A stretch of DNA of 21,630 bases from Desulfobulbaceae bacterium. Its GTDB lineage: Bacteria > Desulfobacterota > Desulfobulbia > Desulfobulbales > SURF-16. The position numbers and the translations under genes are program-made. The notes under the pieces were generated by a model. The model saw only the letters and a list, made by a program, of their open reading frames with translations. It did no database searches and was not told where the DNA came from. Location of the stretch: NCBI GenBank assembly GCA_023230525.1, contig JALNXE010000073.1, positions 1 to 21,630 of the forward strand. The letters run 5' to 3'. Shown piece by piece: positions 1 through 6,852 of the stretch (the first letter of the stretch is position 1; the number at the start of each line of letters is the position of its first letter).

Positions 1-132
1 GCCATTGACCAGGCGGTGGAACGGACGCTCGATGCCGGCATCCACACCCGCGACATTGCCGTGGACCCGAACAAAGTGGTCAACACCGCGGAAATGGGCG
101 ACGCCATTGTCAAAAATTTACTCAATGGGTAA
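1..132 (+). CDS. leuB: 3-isopropylmalate dehydrogenase (C-terminal end, partial)
   Basis: Only the last 43 codons lie in the window, and the frame is open from base 1 to a TAA at 130-132. The peptide has the C-terminal signature of the isocitrate/isopropylmalate dehydrogenase family: an A-x5-L-x2-G-I-x-T-x-D-I segment, then a V-x-T-x-EMGDAI segment. The EMGD ending is typical of LeuB, the NAD-dependent enzyme that oxidatively decarboxylates 3-isopropylmalate in leucine synthesis. An isocitrate or homoisocitrate dehydrogenase paralogue cannot be excluded, because the catalytic part lies outside the window. It runs in the same direction as trmJ but is separated from it by a palindromic repeat element. 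Confidence 0.7.
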   Translation, partial: AIDQAVERTLDAGIHTRDIAVDPNKVVNTAEMGDAIVKNLLNG

Positions 133-136
133 ATGA

Positions 137-250
137 GACGAACTCGCAACAATTCTATTGTTCACCACAGAGCACGCGAAGTACACAGAGAAATATTCTT
201 TATTGCAGCTCGTTAACACTGTGCACTCTGTGCGCTCCGTGGTTCATTCC
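137..250. repeat. Palindromic ACAGAG-type repeat element, copy 1
   Basis: The left part holds CACCACAGAGCACGCG (163-178) and ACACAGAG (183-190). The right part holds CTCTGTGCGCTCCGTGG (226-242). Folded on itself, about 21 of 30 positions pair, with an AT-rich centre. The outer left flank (GACGAACTCGCAA from 137) resembles the GATGAACTCGTAAAAA end of the copy at 4787-4918, so the two are homologous. The right end is less well conserved and runs into the trmJ ribosome-binding site. It encodes no protein. It is best read as a non-autonomous, MITE- or REP-like dispersed element; a transcribed hairpin role is possible. Confidence 0.7.
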
Positions 251-255
251 AGGAG
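251..255 (+). promoter_or_regulatory. Ribosome-binding site setting the trmJ start
   Basis: AGGAG lies 7 bases before the ATG at 263. The frame is open back to 158, but that upstream part is repeat-element sequence with no resemblance to TrmJ. The site therefore favours the start at 263. Confidence 0.6.
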
Positions 256-262
256 TTCCGCC

Positions 263-991
263 ATGACATCCCCTGCCGTCAGCGTGGTCCTGGTGGAACC
301 CCAGGGCGCGCTCAATATCGGCTCCGTCTGCCGGGTGATGATGAATTTCGGTTTTACTGAGCTGCGCCTGGTCAACCCCCGGGCGGATCATCTCAGCAAA
401 CAGGCCAGGGACATGGCGGTCAGCGCCAGAGAACTGCTCAAGAATGCCGGACTGTTCGGCTCTCTTACCGACGCCCTGGCTGACTGCAGTCTCTGCCTGG
501 GCACCACCCGCCGCTTCGGCAAATACCGGCAGGATTTTCTCGCACCCCACGAGATCGCCCCCCTGCTTGCCAGCCACGCTAGCGGGGTGAAAACCGCCCT
601 GGTCTTCGGCCGGGAAGACAGCGGCCTTACCACCGCGGAACTGGGTCTCTGCCAGTTTTTCGTCACCATCGCCACCGACCCTGCCCTGCCCTCCCTCAAC
701 CTGGCCCAGGCGGTGGCCATTTGTCTGTACGAGCTGAGCCGGGGGCGGCAGGCGCAGGCGGGCGAACCCGGCGGCTCCGAGCCGGCCGACAGCCGGAGCC
801 TGGAAAGCATGTATCAGCACATGCGCCGGACTCTGGTCGAGGCCGAGTATCTTGACCCGCAGAATCCCGACCATATCCTGCACACCTTCCGCCGCATCTT
901 CGGCCGGGCCGGCCTTGACCACCGGGAGGTTCGCGTCCTGCAGGGTCTGTGGAGCCGCATCGACTGGCTGAACAGCCAGCGCCGACCATAG
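263..991 (+). CDS. trmJ: tRNA (cytidine/uridine-2'-O-)-methyltransferase TrmJ
   Basis: This is a 242-aa SpoU-class (SPOUT, trefoil-knot) methyltransferase. TrmJ 2'-O-methylates position 32 of the tRNA anticodon loop using S-adenosylmethionine. The three family motifs are visible: N18-I-G-S with R24 and the NFGF stretch (motif 1), VFGREDSGL at about 114-122 (motif 2, cofactor knot), and LPSLNLAQAVAICLYEL at about 142-158 (motif 3). A TrmJ-like C-terminal extension of about 80 residues follows. The ATG at 263 was chosen because it has an AGGAG site and begins at the conserved beta strand. The stop is only 5 bases before the mutY start, so the two are probably co-transcribed. TrmJ is preferred over the related TrmL because of length and the C-terminal extension. 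Confidence 0.9.
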   Translation: MTSPAVSVVLVEPQGALNIGSVCRVMMNFGFTELRLVNPRADHLSKQARDMAVSARELLKNAGLFGSLTDALADCSLCLGTTRRFGKYRQDFLAPHEIAPLLASHASGVKTALVFGREDSGLTTAELGLCQFFVTIATDPALPSLNLAQAVAICLYELSRGRQAQAGEPGGSEPADSRSLESMYQHMRRTLVEAEYLDPQNPDHILHTFRRIFGRAGLDHREVRVLQGLWSRIDWLNSQRRP

Positions 992-996
992 CAGCC

Positions 997-2079
997 ATGT
1001 CCGTTGACCATTGCTTTATAACCCAGCTGCTGGACTGGTTTGCCATCCACAGCCGGGACCTGCCATGGCGCCATACTTACGCCCCCTATCATGTCTGGAT
1101 TGCCGAAATCATGCTGCAGCAGACCCAGATGGACCGGGTTGTCTTCTATTTCACCAGATGGCTTGAGCGTTTCCCGGATATTGCCAGCCTGGCCGCAGCC
1201 GACGAAGATGAGGTGCTCAAATACTGGGAGGGACTCGGTTACTACTCCCGGGCCAGGAATCTGCATCGCGCGGCCAGAATCCTGGCGGAGCAGGGGCATA
1301 TACTGCCCGCCCGCTATGAGACCCTGGTCAAACTGCCGGGCATCGGCCCGTATACGGCGGGCGCCATCATGAGCATTGCCTTTAATCAGGACTTTCCGGT
1401 GGTGGACGCCAATATTGAACGCCTCTTTGCCCGCCTGTTTGATATCATTACCCCGCTCAAAAGCCGCGAAAACAAGATCCTGGTCTGGCAAAAGGCTGCG
1501 GCAATGCTGCCTAGCGGCCAATCCCGCAATTTCAACCAGGCCCTGATGGAGCTTGGCGCCCTGGTCTGCCTGCCCAAAAATCCCCTGTGCAGCCAGTGCC
1601 CGGTCAGCCTTTACTGCCAGGCCCTCCGGCTGCAGATTGTCCATGAGCGGCCGGTGCTGCCGCCGAAAAAGAAGACTATTTTTATCCAGATGGCCACCGG
1701 CATTCTGAGGAGGGGCGACAATATCTTAATCCAGAAAAGACACGCGGATGATGTGTGGGCCAATTTATGGGAGTTTCCCGGCGGACGGCTGAAAGAGGGA
1801 GAAACGCCGCAACAGGCGGTGGTGCGGGAATTTCTGGAAGAAACAGGACTGCAGGTGGGCGTGACAGGAGAAATCACCAGCGTCAAACACAGCTACATGC
1901 ATTACCGGGTAATTCTGCATGGCTTTTTCTGTGATGTCGTTGCTGGGGGAAAAAAAGAGCCGGCCCTGCACGCGGCCCAGGAAAACCGCTGGGTCCGCTT
2001 CACTGAACTGCACCGGTTCGCCTTCCCGGCCGGCCACCGGAAGCTGATCGAATATCTTCGGAACAGCTCAGGGATTTAG
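997..2079 (+). CDS. mutY: A/G-specific adenine glycosylase MutY with a Nudix-like C-terminal domain
   Basis: This 360-aa base-excision repair enzyme removes adenine mispaired with 8-oxoguanine. The glycosylase domain shows the catalytic Glu37 in AEIMLQQT, the helix-hairpin-helix LPGIGPYTAG (113-122), and the catalytic Asp137 in VVDANIERL. The [4Fe-4S] loop is C191-x6-C198-x2-C201-x5-C207. The C-terminal domain (about 228-355) normally reads 8-oxoG and has a degenerate Nudix box. Here residues 263-285 fit the full consensus G-x5-E-x7-RE-U-x-EE-x-G-U. The ATG at 997 was chosen because the extra frame upstream lies inside trmJ and MutY proteins start just before this helix. No clear Shine-Dalgarno site is seen, which suggests coupling to trmJ 5 bases upstream. 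Confidence 0.93.
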   Translation: MSVDHCFITQLLDWFAIHSRDLPWRHTYAPYHVWIAEIMLQQTQMDRVVFYFTRWLERFPDIASLAAADEDEVLKYWEGLGYYSRARNLHRAARILAEQGHILPARYETLVKLPGIGPYTAGAIMSIAFNQDFPVVDANIERLFARLFDIITPLKSRENKILVWQKAAAMLPSGQSRNFNQALMELGALVCLPKNPLCSQCPVSLYCQALRLQIVHERPVLPPKKKTIFIQMATGILRRGDNILIQKRHADDVWANLWEFPGGRLKEGETPQQAVVREFLEETGLQVGVTGEITSVKHSYMHYRVILHGFFCDVVAGGKKEPALHAAQENRWVRFTELHRFAFPAGHRKLIEYLRNSSGI

Positions 2080-2175
2080 ACTTTTGTCTGTAGTCTGTTA
2101 GCAAAAAAAGTCGAAGCAGAGGAGCCCACGCAAAGCCTCACCACCAACAACCTAATCACCTAAACACCTATTTTC
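2080..2175. other. Intergenic spacer between convergent genes with short degenerate repeats
   Basis: This 96-base spacer separates the 3' ends of mutY and the receiver gene. It holds a doubled GTCTGT (2086-2098) and an array of short degenerate AACA/CACCTA units (about 2137-2170). No convincing hairpin followed by a T-run is visible in either direction. Confidence 0.4.
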
Positions 2176-2586
2176 TTAAAACGAATACGATACAACCAGA
2201 CCGAGTTTCTTTATCTGCTGCAGCAGCTGGTCCATCTTGACCGGTTTGGTCATGTAGGCCTCGCAGCGTCCTTCTTCCTTGGCCTTTCTGATGTTTTCAG
2301 GATCAGACAGGGCGGTGATCATGATCACCTTCACCTGGTATTCAGGAATAACGCCAAGATCCTCTTCGATTTTCCTGATCTGCACCAGGGCATCCTGGCC
2401 GTTCATCTCAGGCATCATGATATCGAGGCAGACGAGATCAAAAGGGTCTCTGTCCTTCAAAGCCTGGGTAAAAATTTCAATTGCCTCCCGCCCATTTTCA
2501 GCCCCATAGGTTGTACCTACATCAGCCAGCATTTCTTGAAGGATGACCCGCGTCATCACATCATCTTCAGCAATCAAAATCTTCAT
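2176..2586 (-). CDS. Stand-alone CheY-like response regulator receiver protein
   Basis: The 136-aa protein is a single receiver domain with no output domain. Conserved residues are the acidic pair D8-D9 in LIAEDD, the phospho-acceptor D55 in CLDIMMPEMNG, the switch Thr91 in MITAL, and K114 in the TKPV motif. Such proteins act as phosphate relays or bind a partner after phosphorylation by a histidine kinase. No kinase lies next to it, so the partner is unknown; a link to the chemosensory genes at 16.6-21.4 kb is possible but unsupported. It lies 89 bases downstream of lpxB on the same strand, and an AAGGG sits just before the ATG. The insertion-containing loop between D55 and T91 (about residues 70-85) is typical of single-domain regulators in Desulfobacterota. 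Confidence 0.9.
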   Translation of the reverse strand: MKILIAEDDVMTRVILQEMLADVGTTYGAENGREAIEIFTQALKDRDPFDLVCLDIMMPEMNGQDALVQIRKIEEDLGVIPEYQVKVIMITALSDPENIRKAKEEGRCEAYMTKPVKMDQLLQQIKKLGLVVSYSF

Positions 2587-2675
2587 GGTTGGCCCTTTAA
2601 CTTATTATGATCTTTACCTTCACCAAAAAATACTTACCAGGCAACGGATTTTTTTTCACCTTTTTTTTACATTTG
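2587..2675 (-). other. Gap between lpxB and the receiver gene
   Basis: On the minus strand the gap begins with a TTGACA directly at the lpxB stop and has two A-runs of eight, but no good -10 element at the right distance. Whether the receiver gene has its own promoter cannot be decided from the sequence. Confidence 0.3.
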
Positions 2676-3809
2676 TCAACGGGCCGTGGCCAGGGCAAGG
2701 CGGGCAGCCCGCAGGGAGGCCCCGCCACTGCCCAGCTTTTCCCGCACCTCGGCCAGGCCTTGCAGCATTTCCTCTCTTTTGGCGCTGCCGGGCCAGATAT
2801 CCTGCAAGGCCGCACGGATCTTCCCGGGCTCAGCCTCATGCTGCATCAGCTCCCGGACCACCTCGCGGCCGGCGATGAGATTGACCAGCGAGGCAAAGTC
2901 AACCTTGACCAGCATATTGCCCACCAGCCAGGTCAGGGGCGACACCTTATAGGCAACCACCATGGGCACATCGAGAATGGCCAGCTCCAGGGTCACCGTG
3001 CCGGAGGCGGCAATGACCAGATCACAGGAGCCCATGAGATCGTACCGGTCCTCGGCGATGACCTTGACTGCAAGCCCTGGCCGGTCCAGGCCGCAGTCAA
3101 GCAGATCTTCCCTGGTGAGGCTCGGCGCCAGGGGAAGCAGGATGGTCAGGTTGCCATGGCTTTCCCGCAACCCTGCCGCTGTTTCCAGAAAAACGGGCAG
3201 CATGGCGCGGATTTCCTTTTTTCTGCTGCCCGGCAGAATTCCCAATAAAATACTATCCGGCCTGATCTGATGGAGCCGGCAGAAATCATTTCTGGACATG
3301 GTGCGCCGGACCGAATCAAGCAACGGATGGCCCACATACTCAACCTCAACCCCGCGCTGGTGGTAAAACTCTTTTTCAAAGGGCAGGATGACCGCCATCC
3401 GGTCAATGATTGCGCCGATTTTTTTGACCCGGCCGCTGCGCCAGGCCCAGACCTGCGGACTGATATAGTAAAAGATGGGAATGCCGAGCTGTCTGGCTTT
3501 CTGCGCCAGCAGCAGATTGAAATCAGGATAATCGATGAGAATCAGCAGGTTGGGCGGATGGTTTTGCAGTTCGTTAATCAGTATGTTCCGGGCCGCGCGG
3601 ATATCCTTGAGATGGGCGAGGACCTCAACCAGGCCGACCACCGCCATGGCCGCGGCATCATATAAAATGTCAACACCCTGCCGGCGCAGTTCACTCCCCC
3701 CCATGCCGCACAGGGAAAGATCCGGGGCAAGCTGCTTCATGGCGGCGACCAGATGGGCACCATGCAGGTCGCCCGAGGCCTCGCCGGCCACAATCATTAT
3801 CCGCAGCAT
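2676..3809 (-). CDS. lpxB: Lipid-A-disaccharide synthase LpxB
   Basis: This 377-aa GT19-family glycosyltransferase of the inner membrane surface joins lipid X to UDP-2,3-diacylglucosamine to form the lipid A disaccharide. Family features are the N-terminal GEASGDLHGA (9-18), the IDYPDFN block (92-98), the YYISPQVWAWR block (114-124), the LPGSRKKEI donor-binding block (192-200), SGTVTLE (269-275), and a YKVSPLTWLVG segment (287-297) near the C-terminus. Length is normal. The start codon lies inside the end of the upstream oxidoreductase gene (13-base overlap), which indicates translational coupling. It indicates an outer membrane with lipid A. Confidence 0.95.
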   Translation of the reverse strand: MLRIMIVAGEASGDLHGAHLVAAMKQLAPDLSLCGMGGSELRRQGVDILYDAAAMAVVGLVEVLAHLKDIRAARNILINELQNHPPNLLILIDYPDFNLLLAQKARQLGIPIFYYISPQVWAWRSGRVKKIGAIIDRMAVILPFEKEFYHQRGVEVEYVGHPLLDSVRRTMSRNDFCRLHQIRPDSILLGILPGSRKKEIRAMLPVFLETAAGLRESHGNLTILLPLAPSLTREDLLDCGLDRPGLAVKVIAEDRYDLMGSCDLVIAASGTVTLELAILDVPMVVAYKVSPLTWLVGNMLVKVDFASLVNLIAGREVVRELMQHEAEPGKIRAALQDIWPGSAKREEMLQGLAEVREKLGSGGASLRAARLALATAR

Positions 3810-4768
3810 AAAAGGTCTTTATGCCTGCTGATATGATCCCTGATCTGGTTGATAATCTGCAGCGCCACCTCAAGGGCCCGCCTTCCTTCAAGGCCGGAAA
3901 CCTTCGGCCTCTGCCGCAGGCGGACATTGCTGACAAAATCCGTCAGTTCCGCAGCCAGGGCGTCCTGTTCGGTAAAACAGAAATGTGCTGTTTTTTCATT
4001 GGGATATCCTTCCGGGGTCGAGCCGGGGAGACGCTCAATGATTTTTATTTCCTTGGTGGCGTAATTTACCGTGAGAGAGCTGCCGGGCTGGTAGATGCGC
4101 AGGCTGCGCACATTATCATGGGCCACGCGGCTCACCGAGACATTGGCCGTGCAGCCGTTGACAAAGAGCAACTGGGCCGCGGCCACGTCGGTTTCCTTGG
4201 TCACCACCGGCACGCCGATGGTGGAGATGGATTCCAGGGGAGATGGAACCACGGTGAGGATAATATCAATGTCGTGAATCATCAGGTCAAGGATCACATC
4301 CACTTCCACGCCCCGGGGCTTGAAGGAATGGACCCGCTGGGATTCGATGAACACCGGGCAGGTCAGATAATCCTGCATGGCAACAATGGCCGGATTAAAC
4401 CTCTCCAGATGGCCTATCTGGAGAATACGATTGCCTTTTTCCGCCTTGTCGATCAGATCATCAGCCTCGGCCAGGGTAACGGTCATGGGTTTTTCCAGCA
4501 GCACATCGACGTTTTCGGCAAAGCAGTCACTGGCCACCTGATGATGCAGCGGGGTGGGCACCACCACACTTACCGCGTCAACCTGCCGCAAAAGCTCCCG
4601 GTAATCCGCAAAGGGTTTCGTCCTGTTGGCCTGGGCAACTTGGCGGGCAGCCTCGCCTGAAACATCCGCCACCCCGACCAGTTCCACATCATTCATTGCC
4701 GCATATTTCTGGGCATGGAATTTGCCCAGATACCCAACCCCGATTACCCCAATTCTCATTTTCTGCAT
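3797..4768 (-). CDS. Gfo/Idh/MocA-family oxidoreductase linked to lpxB
   Basis: The 323-aa protein has an N-terminal Rossmann fold with the GVGYLG nucleotide loop (10-15), the family motif EKP (92-94), the GHLERFNP block (119-126), and a DLMIHDID block (161-168) in the substrate domain. Members of this family use NAD(P) to oxidise or reduce sugar hydroxyls, often on UDP-sugars. The 13-base overlap with lpxB ties it to lipid A synthesis. In some bacteria a family member, GnnA, oxidises the 3-OH of UDP-GlcNAc so that the aminotransferase GnnB can make the 3-amino sugar for amide-linked lipid A. GnnA is therefore a reasonable guess, but no GnnB is in the window. An in-frame ATG at 4759 is an alternative start. 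Confidence 0.85.
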   Translation of the reverse strand: MQKMRIGVIGVGYLGKFHAQKYAAMNDVELVGVADVSGEAARQVAQANRTKPFADYRELLRQVDAVSVVVPTPLHHQVASDCFAENVDVLLEKPMTVTLAEADDLIDKAEKGNRILQIGHLERFNPAIVAMQDYLTCPVFIESQRVHSFKPRGVEVDVILDLMIHDIDIILTVVPSPLESISTIGVPVVTKETDVAAAQLLFVNGCTANVSVSRVAHDNVRSLRIYQPGSSLTVNYATKEIKIIERLPGSTPEGYPNEKTAHFCFTEQDALAAELTDFVSNVRLRQRPKVSGLEGRRALEVALQIINQIRDHISRHKDLLCCG

Positions 4769-4786
4769 AATGTCTCTATCTATTTC

Positions 4787-4918
4787 GATGAACTCGTAAA
4801 AAGTCTGTTTTCACCACAAAGCACACAGAGATCACAAGAAAATATTTTTATTTTCAGCAAGTTATCTCTGTGGGCTTTGTGCTCTGTGTGGTTAATTTTC
4901 AGTTTTTACGAATTCATC
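4787..4918. repeat. Palindromic ACAGAG-type repeat element, copy 2 (complete)
   Basis: This 132-base near-palindrome starts with GATGAACTCGTAAAAAG (4787-4803) and ends with the matching TTTTTACGAATTCATC (4903-4918). Inner arms are CACCACAAAGCACACAGAG (4812-4830) and CTCTGTGGGCTTTGTGCTC (4865-4883). The centre is AT-rich, and the longest frame in it is not protein-like. Terminal inverted repeats plus a non-coding interior fit a MITE-like element. It lies between the 172-aa gene and the oxidoreductase, both on the minus strand, so it may be transcribed and fold into a long hairpin. Confidence 0.8.
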
Positions 4919-4929
4919 ATTTTTACAGG

Positions 4930-5448
4930 TCAACCGGCCAAAAAAATCGCTGATTTGTTCAGCATATCCGCCAAGGTGGAATCAAGGAGCTGCCGGATCG
5001 ACGAATGCTCAGGCACGGGCCTGTCCAGCACATTACCCAAAAAACCCTCGACCAAGCAGGGAAAGAGGCGGATGCCGCCTGGCGTCCTTTGCCCCAGATC
5101 GGCTTGAAACAACTCGCGGTAACTGGAAAATCTCGCCACAAATACATTGGTTATTGTCTGGGAGAGAGAATCAATCTGCTCATCTTCAAGCTCCTGTGGC
5201 CGGGAGGCGATAATCCGGTCGACGATGCTGACCACGATCGACCGGTTGAAATTTTCCACCTCCCCTGCCTCCGGTTCGCTGATGCAGCGCAGATAGCAGG
5301 CGGTTACCCAGAAGGCGCAAAAAACGTCAAATTCGTTTGCCCTGATAGCATATTCGTCGATGCTCCCCTTCCTCAGAAAATCCGTCAGATGTTCCGAACT
5401 GACCCGGTAAAGGGCAAAGAGCTTTTCCTGAATGGACACTTTACTCAT
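4930..5448 (-). CDS. Hypothetical protein, 172 aa
   Basis: I do not recognise this protein. It is predicted to be soluble: no signal peptide, no membrane segment and no metal-binding cysteine cluster. It looks mostly alpha-helical, with a hydrophobic patch around FCAFWVTACYLRC (about 43-55) and an acidic stretch near EDEQIDSL. The ATG at 5448 has a GGGAAG a few bases upstream, and the whole frame has coding-like composition. Its stop lies 161 bases before the start of the oxidoreductase on the same strand, with repeat copy 2 between them, so it may or may not belong to the lipid A transcript. A function cannot be assigned. Confidence 0.7.
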   Translation of the reverse strand: MSKVSIQEKLFALYRVSSEHLTDFLRKGSIDEYAIRANEFDVFCAFWVTACYLRCISEPEAGEVENFNRSIVVSIVDRIIASRPQELEDEQIDSLSQTITNVFVARFSSYRELFQADLGQRTPGGIRLFPCLVEGFLGNVLDRPVPEHSSIRQLLDSTLADMLNKSAIFLAG

Positions 5449-5802
5449 TCAACTTCCCGACTTGGTCTATTTTGCCCGAAATAAGGCATGTTGCGACACA
5501 GCTGCCGCCATGATCTCCGTCATTGGAATGCAGGAGTGGGGAGAGGAAATGCAGAATATTTGATTTTATTGCGTTTTATTCTGGTTCCCGGCTCCTGCCC
5601 AGTCAACTCGCGGCAAACAGGTCCTCCGCCACCTGCCGGCGGAAAAAGCCGACCGGTTTGCGTTTTCTTGCCGCCAGTCTAAATGAAAATAAATCTTTGT
5701 CAATAAACTAAGGAATCAGGTAAGATGATTTCATAAAAACAACTGACGCATGAACGCAATTTCATTTCCAAAAAATGTAATCCTTTATAATAGTTAAAAA
5801 AT
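5449..5802. other. 354-base divergent intergenic region
   Basis: It separates the minus-strand 172-aa gene from the plus-strand acuI-like gene. I see no gene I can support. Two short plus-strand frames (5488-5682 and 5523-5711) overlap each other and look random. On the minus strand, about 5606-5700, a short frame without a start codon ends in a coding-like RRQVAEDLFAAS before its stop; it may be the tail of a decayed gene. A possible plus-strand promoter is annotated separately. Confidence 0.4.
5697..5726 (+). promoter_or_regulatory. Possible sigma-70-type promoter for the acuI-like gene
   Basis: TTGTCA (5697-5702) and TAAGAT (5721-5726) are separated by 18 bases, about 77 bases before the ATG. 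A second candidate -10, TATAAT at 5786-5791, lies only 11 bases before the ATG and would give a nearly leaderless transcript. Neither can be confirmed by eye. Confidence 0.3.
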
Positions 5803-6798
5803 ATGACGCAGCAGCTGTTTCAGTCCATGGTTGTCAGGGAAGAACCTGACAATGTTTTTATCAGAGAAATAAAAGAAAGGGACATTTCCGAACTTCCTGA
5901 TCACGATGTACTCATTGCCGTACATTTTTCTTCCCTCAATTACAAGGATGCCCTGTCCGCGTCCGGCAACAAGGGCGTTACCCGCCGTTACCCGCATACC
6001 CCCGGCGTGGATGCCGCAGGGATTGTCGTGGAAAGCCGGTCCGGAAAATTCAAAGCCGGGGACGAGGTCATTGTCTGCGGTTATGAACTGGGCACCAAAA
6101 TGCCGGGCGGCTTCGGCCAGTTTATCCGGGTCCCGGCGGAATGGATCGTGCCCCTTCCCTCCGGCCTGAGCCTCTACGAGAGCATGATTTACGGCACGGC
6201 CGGTTTTACGGCCGCCCAGTCAGTGCTTAAAATAGTTGACCACGGCGTCAAACCGGAAGACGGCAAAATCCTGGTCAGCGGCGCCACAGGCGGAGTGGGC
6301 AGCGTCTCGGTGGCCATTCTGGCCAAACTGGGCTATCAGGTGACAGCGGTAACGGGCAAGAGCGAGGAACATGCATTGCTGGCGCGGCTTGGCGCGGCAG
6401 ACATCCTCACCCGCCAGCAGGCCACCGACGCAACCGGCAGAATGTTACTCAAAGAGAAATGGGCCGGGGTGGTTGATACCGTTGGGGGCGACATTCTGAC
6501 AACCGCCATCAGAACCACCCGCTATGGCGGCATCGTCACCTGCTGCGGCAATGTGGCCTCGCCGCATCTCAACATCTCTGTCTATCCGTTTATCCTCAGG
6601 GGCGTTACCTTAAGCGGTATCGACTCGGCCAGCTGCGCACTTGCCGTCCGGCAGAGGATCTGGAACAAGCTCGCCGCAGAGTGGAAAATCAGCCAACTGC
6701 ACGAGCTCGCACGAGACATTGGTTTATCTCATTTAAACAATGAGATAGACAATATACTCAAAGGCAAAATAAAAGGAAGGATTGTTGTCCGGCTCTAA
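5803..6798 (+). CDS. acuI: YhdH/AcuI-family NADPH-dependent reductase (acrylyl-CoA reductase type)
   Basis: This 331-aa medium-chain dehydrogenase/reductase lacks zinc ligands, as in the quinone oxidoreductase branch. Visible features are the SSLNYKDALSASG block (about 43-55), the HTPGVDAAGIV block (about 66-76), and the nucleotide loop GATGGVGSVSVA (about 165-176) followed by a VTGK segment that fits NADP binding. AcuI/YhdH reduces acryloyl-CoA to propionyl-CoA; some relatives act on other enones, so the true substrate is uncertain. Length matches the E. coli protein (324 aa). No Shine-Dalgarno site is visible before the ATG. The next gene (HDOD) starts 54 bases after the stop and may be co-transcribed. 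Confidence 0.85.
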   Translation: MTQQLFQSMVVREEPDNVFIREIKERDISELPDHDVLIAVHFSSLNYKDALSASGNKGVTRRYPHTPGVDAAGIVVESRSGKFKAGDEVIVCGYELGTKMPGGFGQFIRVPAEWIVPLPSGLSLYESMIYGTAGFTAAQSVLKIVDHGVKPEDGKILVSGATGGVGSVSVAILAKLGYQVTAVTGKSEEHALLARLGAADILTRQQATDATGRMLLKEKWAGVVDTVGGDILTTAIRTTRYGGIVTCCGNVASPHLNISVYPFILRGVTLSGIDSASCALAVRQRIWNKLAAEWKISQLHELARDIGLSHLNNEIDNILKGKIKGRIVVRL

Positions 6799-6852
6799 CC
6801 TGGCCGCAGCGGCAATCCGTTAAGAATATCGCATAACTTACGGCATGAGCGT

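Noticed and set aside
200..922. Long minus-strand frame (240 codons) opposite trmJ
   Set aside because: It is the antisense of a clear TrmJ gene, low in complexity, and without family resemblance.
814..1644. Minus-strand frame (276 codons) across trmJ and mutY
   Set aside because: It spans the antisense of two well-supported genes; their motifs fix the plus strand as coding.
2108..2150. Possible c-di-GMP (GEMM) riboswitch fragment, because of ACGCAAAGCCTC
   Set aside because: Only this short string matches; the other conserved half and stems are missing, and it lies between convergent 3' ends.
2607..3248. Plus-strand frame (213 codons) opposite lpxB
   Set aside because: Antisense shadow of lpxB; the translation is Gln/His/Gly-rich and repetitive.
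3821..4660. Plus-strand frame (279 codons) opposite the oxidoreductase
   Set aside because: Antisense shadow of a gene with clear Rossmann and EKP motifs.
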